From: Cruorifilaria tuberocauda
Taxonomy: Eukaryota; Nematoda; Chromadorea; Rhabditida; Onchocercidae
Direction of reading: 5' to 3'
NCBI GenBank assembly: GCA_013365365.1
Contig: JABVXU010000514.1
Span: 1-38,315 of the forward strand
DNA: 38,315 bases
Shown in pieces: positions 37,435 through 38,315 of the stretch (its first letter is position 1; each line of letters opens with the position of its first letter). The notes below the pieces were generated by a model that was given only the letters and a program-made list of their open reading frames with translations, was not told the origin of the DNA and did not search any database. The position numbers were made by a program, and so were the translations under genes.

Positions 37435-38170
37435 GAGATTTGTAAATCTTCGAGAAGCTGTATCAGCTGCTGGTAATCTATACATGATACATGCTATCGC
37501 TGGTGCAATATATCCATACTTTGGACTTCTATCAGCTATACCACAATGCTTAAATATTAATTTTATTATCCAACAGATAGTTTAATGCAGCTCGCATCCT
37601 CTTACTCCAGAGAAGTAAGTAAAATTTTGTCCATTTGTTGTTTATTAAAAATAAAAAGGAAAGTGTATACTTATTAATACTTATAAGCATATCATGAATA
37701 AAAATTTTGAAAGAAACGGAAATTTGATCAAGAATTAGAAAAGAAGCTTCTCCGTATTCATTGCTTAATAAATACTTGCATTTTATCCTGAAAATGAGAT
37801 TTATTTTATGCTTTTATTCAATGGACGACTTTAGTGAAAAAATCAAAGATCCATTAAATAAAAGAAATCTTTTTAGCAATTACTTTTTGATGAAAAACAC
37901 TATTTTCTCATGTTTTATAAATAAATTATTTCTTATTTAACTTTATGAAATAAATAAAATTTCAAAAATTTAGATCGCCAAGCACAGCCAAATGAAAGCA
38001 ATATATTTAATGGGACATTCGTTAGGTGGTATTTTGGCACGTGAAATGGTACAATTGCTTAATGCTAATCACGATGATGAAGTAACATTGTTATAATGCT
38101 TGATTCGTGGTATATTGGCATTGGTAATTTACATATTAACAATGTTAAACGTTATCTTCAGGCTTCGACT
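37435..38170 (+). pseudogene. NRPS relic: thioesterase with one intron
   Basis: The terminal thioesterase releases the finished chain by hydrolysis or cyclisation. NLYMIHAIAGAIYPYFGLL is the opening strand and loop. SLMQLASSYSRE precedes a donor (gtaagt, from 37615), and after an AG acceptor at 37973-37974 the sequence resumes in phase 0 as HSQMKAIYLMGHSLGGILAR, with the nucleophile Ser at codon 38019-38021. IMLDSWYIG, which carries the likely catalytic Asp, follows in a shifted frame from about 38090. Frameshifts near 37550-37580 and 38090 and a taa break it. The end of the domain runs into the dispersed repeat. Confidence 0.88.
37615..37974 (+). other. Relict intron in the thioesterase
   Basis: The 360-base interval has a canonical gtaagt donor and a tttag acceptor, and removing it joins two thioesterase segments in phase 0. 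It is the only intron I can demonstrate in the relic. Its intact splice signals show that the locus was an ordinary spliced nuclear gene and not a retrocopy. Confidence 0.75.
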
Positions 38171-38230
38171 TTTATTGTCCTTCAGAAAAACTTTTTTTAT
38201 ACCATCGTTTTTATAGGGAACGAATATAAG

Positions 38231-38315
38231 GGTGTCGGCGATTCCCTTTCAATCGTGACAAGATTTGAGTTGTTCTTTTCTAGACGAGAGTGTCCTTTGT
38301 TTCTTTATATTGTGG
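38231..38315. repeat. Dispersed repeat, copy B (matches 279-360)
   Basis: This begins with the same nine bases as copy A and carries the same cgt-acaagatt core and T-rich tail in the same orientation. It continues to the end of the window, so its full length is unknown. It lies just after the last recognisable thioesterase residues. In copy A an SL1-like sequence follows about 60 bases beyond the matching part; here that region is outside the window. Confidence 0.55.

Larger units (their letters stand above)
27712..38170 (+). pseudogene. Decayed hybrid PKS-NRPS megasynthase
   Basis: Over about 10.4 kb, plus-strand fragments in all three frames line up in one direction as a modular assembly line: KS-AT linker, AT end, DH-like, carrier, KR, carrier, carrier, KS, linker, AT start, KR, carrier, condensation, partial adenylation, carrier, thioesterase. 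It would have joined acyl and aminoacyl units on phosphopantetheine carriers and released the product through the thioesterase. At least four nonsense codons are substitutions inside an otherwise continuous KS frame, several one- or two-base shifts occur, and most of two AT domains and the first half of the adenylation domain are missing. Only one intron is evident, in the thioesterase. The C. elegans nemamide genes pks-1 and nrps-1 are the natural comparison; which of them, or a fused relative, this corresponds to cannot be told from sequence alone. Many catalytic residues persist, so decay may be fairly recent. Confidence 0.9.

Noticed and set aside
27712..38170. Functional gene rescued by many small introns or programmed frameshifts
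   Set aside because: Several stops lie inside conserved motifs with no gap in homology, and core parts of AT and adenylation domains are absent, so splicing or frameshifting cannot restore a working enzyme.

Overview
This is an AT-rich nuclear segment of a nematode genome. Genes are split by introns with GT donors and short T-rich AG acceptors, start codons sit just downstream of acceptor-like sites (as expected for spliced-leader trans-splicing), and there is a 21/22 match to the nematode SL1 spliced leader at 420-441. The AT content, the intron sizes and the gene families would suit a parasitic clade III (filaria-like) worm, but the sequence does not prove that.

Layout: (1) 1-3778 has no convincing gene. 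It holds a dispersed repeat copy (about 279-360), the SL1-like sequence, and a 34-bp-arm hairpin. (2) 3779-8930, minus strand, is a four-exon gene for a predicted 229-residue protein with a central charged coiled coil, possibly of the bublin (BBLN/UPF0184) family. (3) About 9.0-18.8 kb is a gene desert with microsatellites and a perfect 44-bp-arm palindrome. (4) 18832-23850, minus strand, is a complete 14-exon gene for a 666-residue cholinesterase-like adhesion protein of the neuroligin/gliotactin type. All 13 splice junctions are phase-consistent. The protein has a signal peptide, a catalytically dead esterase domain (Gly where the nucleophile Ser should be), one membrane helix and a short basic tail. 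(5) About 23.9-27.7 kb is non-coding as far as I can see. (6) 27712 to about 38170, plus strand, is the exceptional part: a decayed hybrid polyketide synthase/non-ribosomal peptide synthetase. The order I can read is KS-AT linker, AT end, DH-like, carrier, KR, carrier, carrier, KS, KS-AT linker, AT start, KR, carrier, condensation, partial adenylation, carrier, thioesterase. Many catalytic residues survive, but in-frame nonsense codons, frameshifts and apparent large deletions break it throughout. (7) The last 85 bases hold a second copy of the dispersed repeat seen at the start.

How it fits together: the two minus-strand genes look intact and unrelated in function (cytoskeletal or coiled-coil protein; cell-surface adhesion). 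The synthetase relic belonged to an assembly line that joined polyketide and amino-acid units and released the product by a C-terminal thioesterase. In nematodes, the known assembly line of this general type is the C. elegans PKS-1/NRPS-1 pair that makes nemamides. Orthology is an inference here. If it holds, this species has lost, or is losing, at least one component of that pathway. The neighbouring gene keeps a clean 666-codon frame, so poor local sequence quality is unlikely to explain the disruptions.
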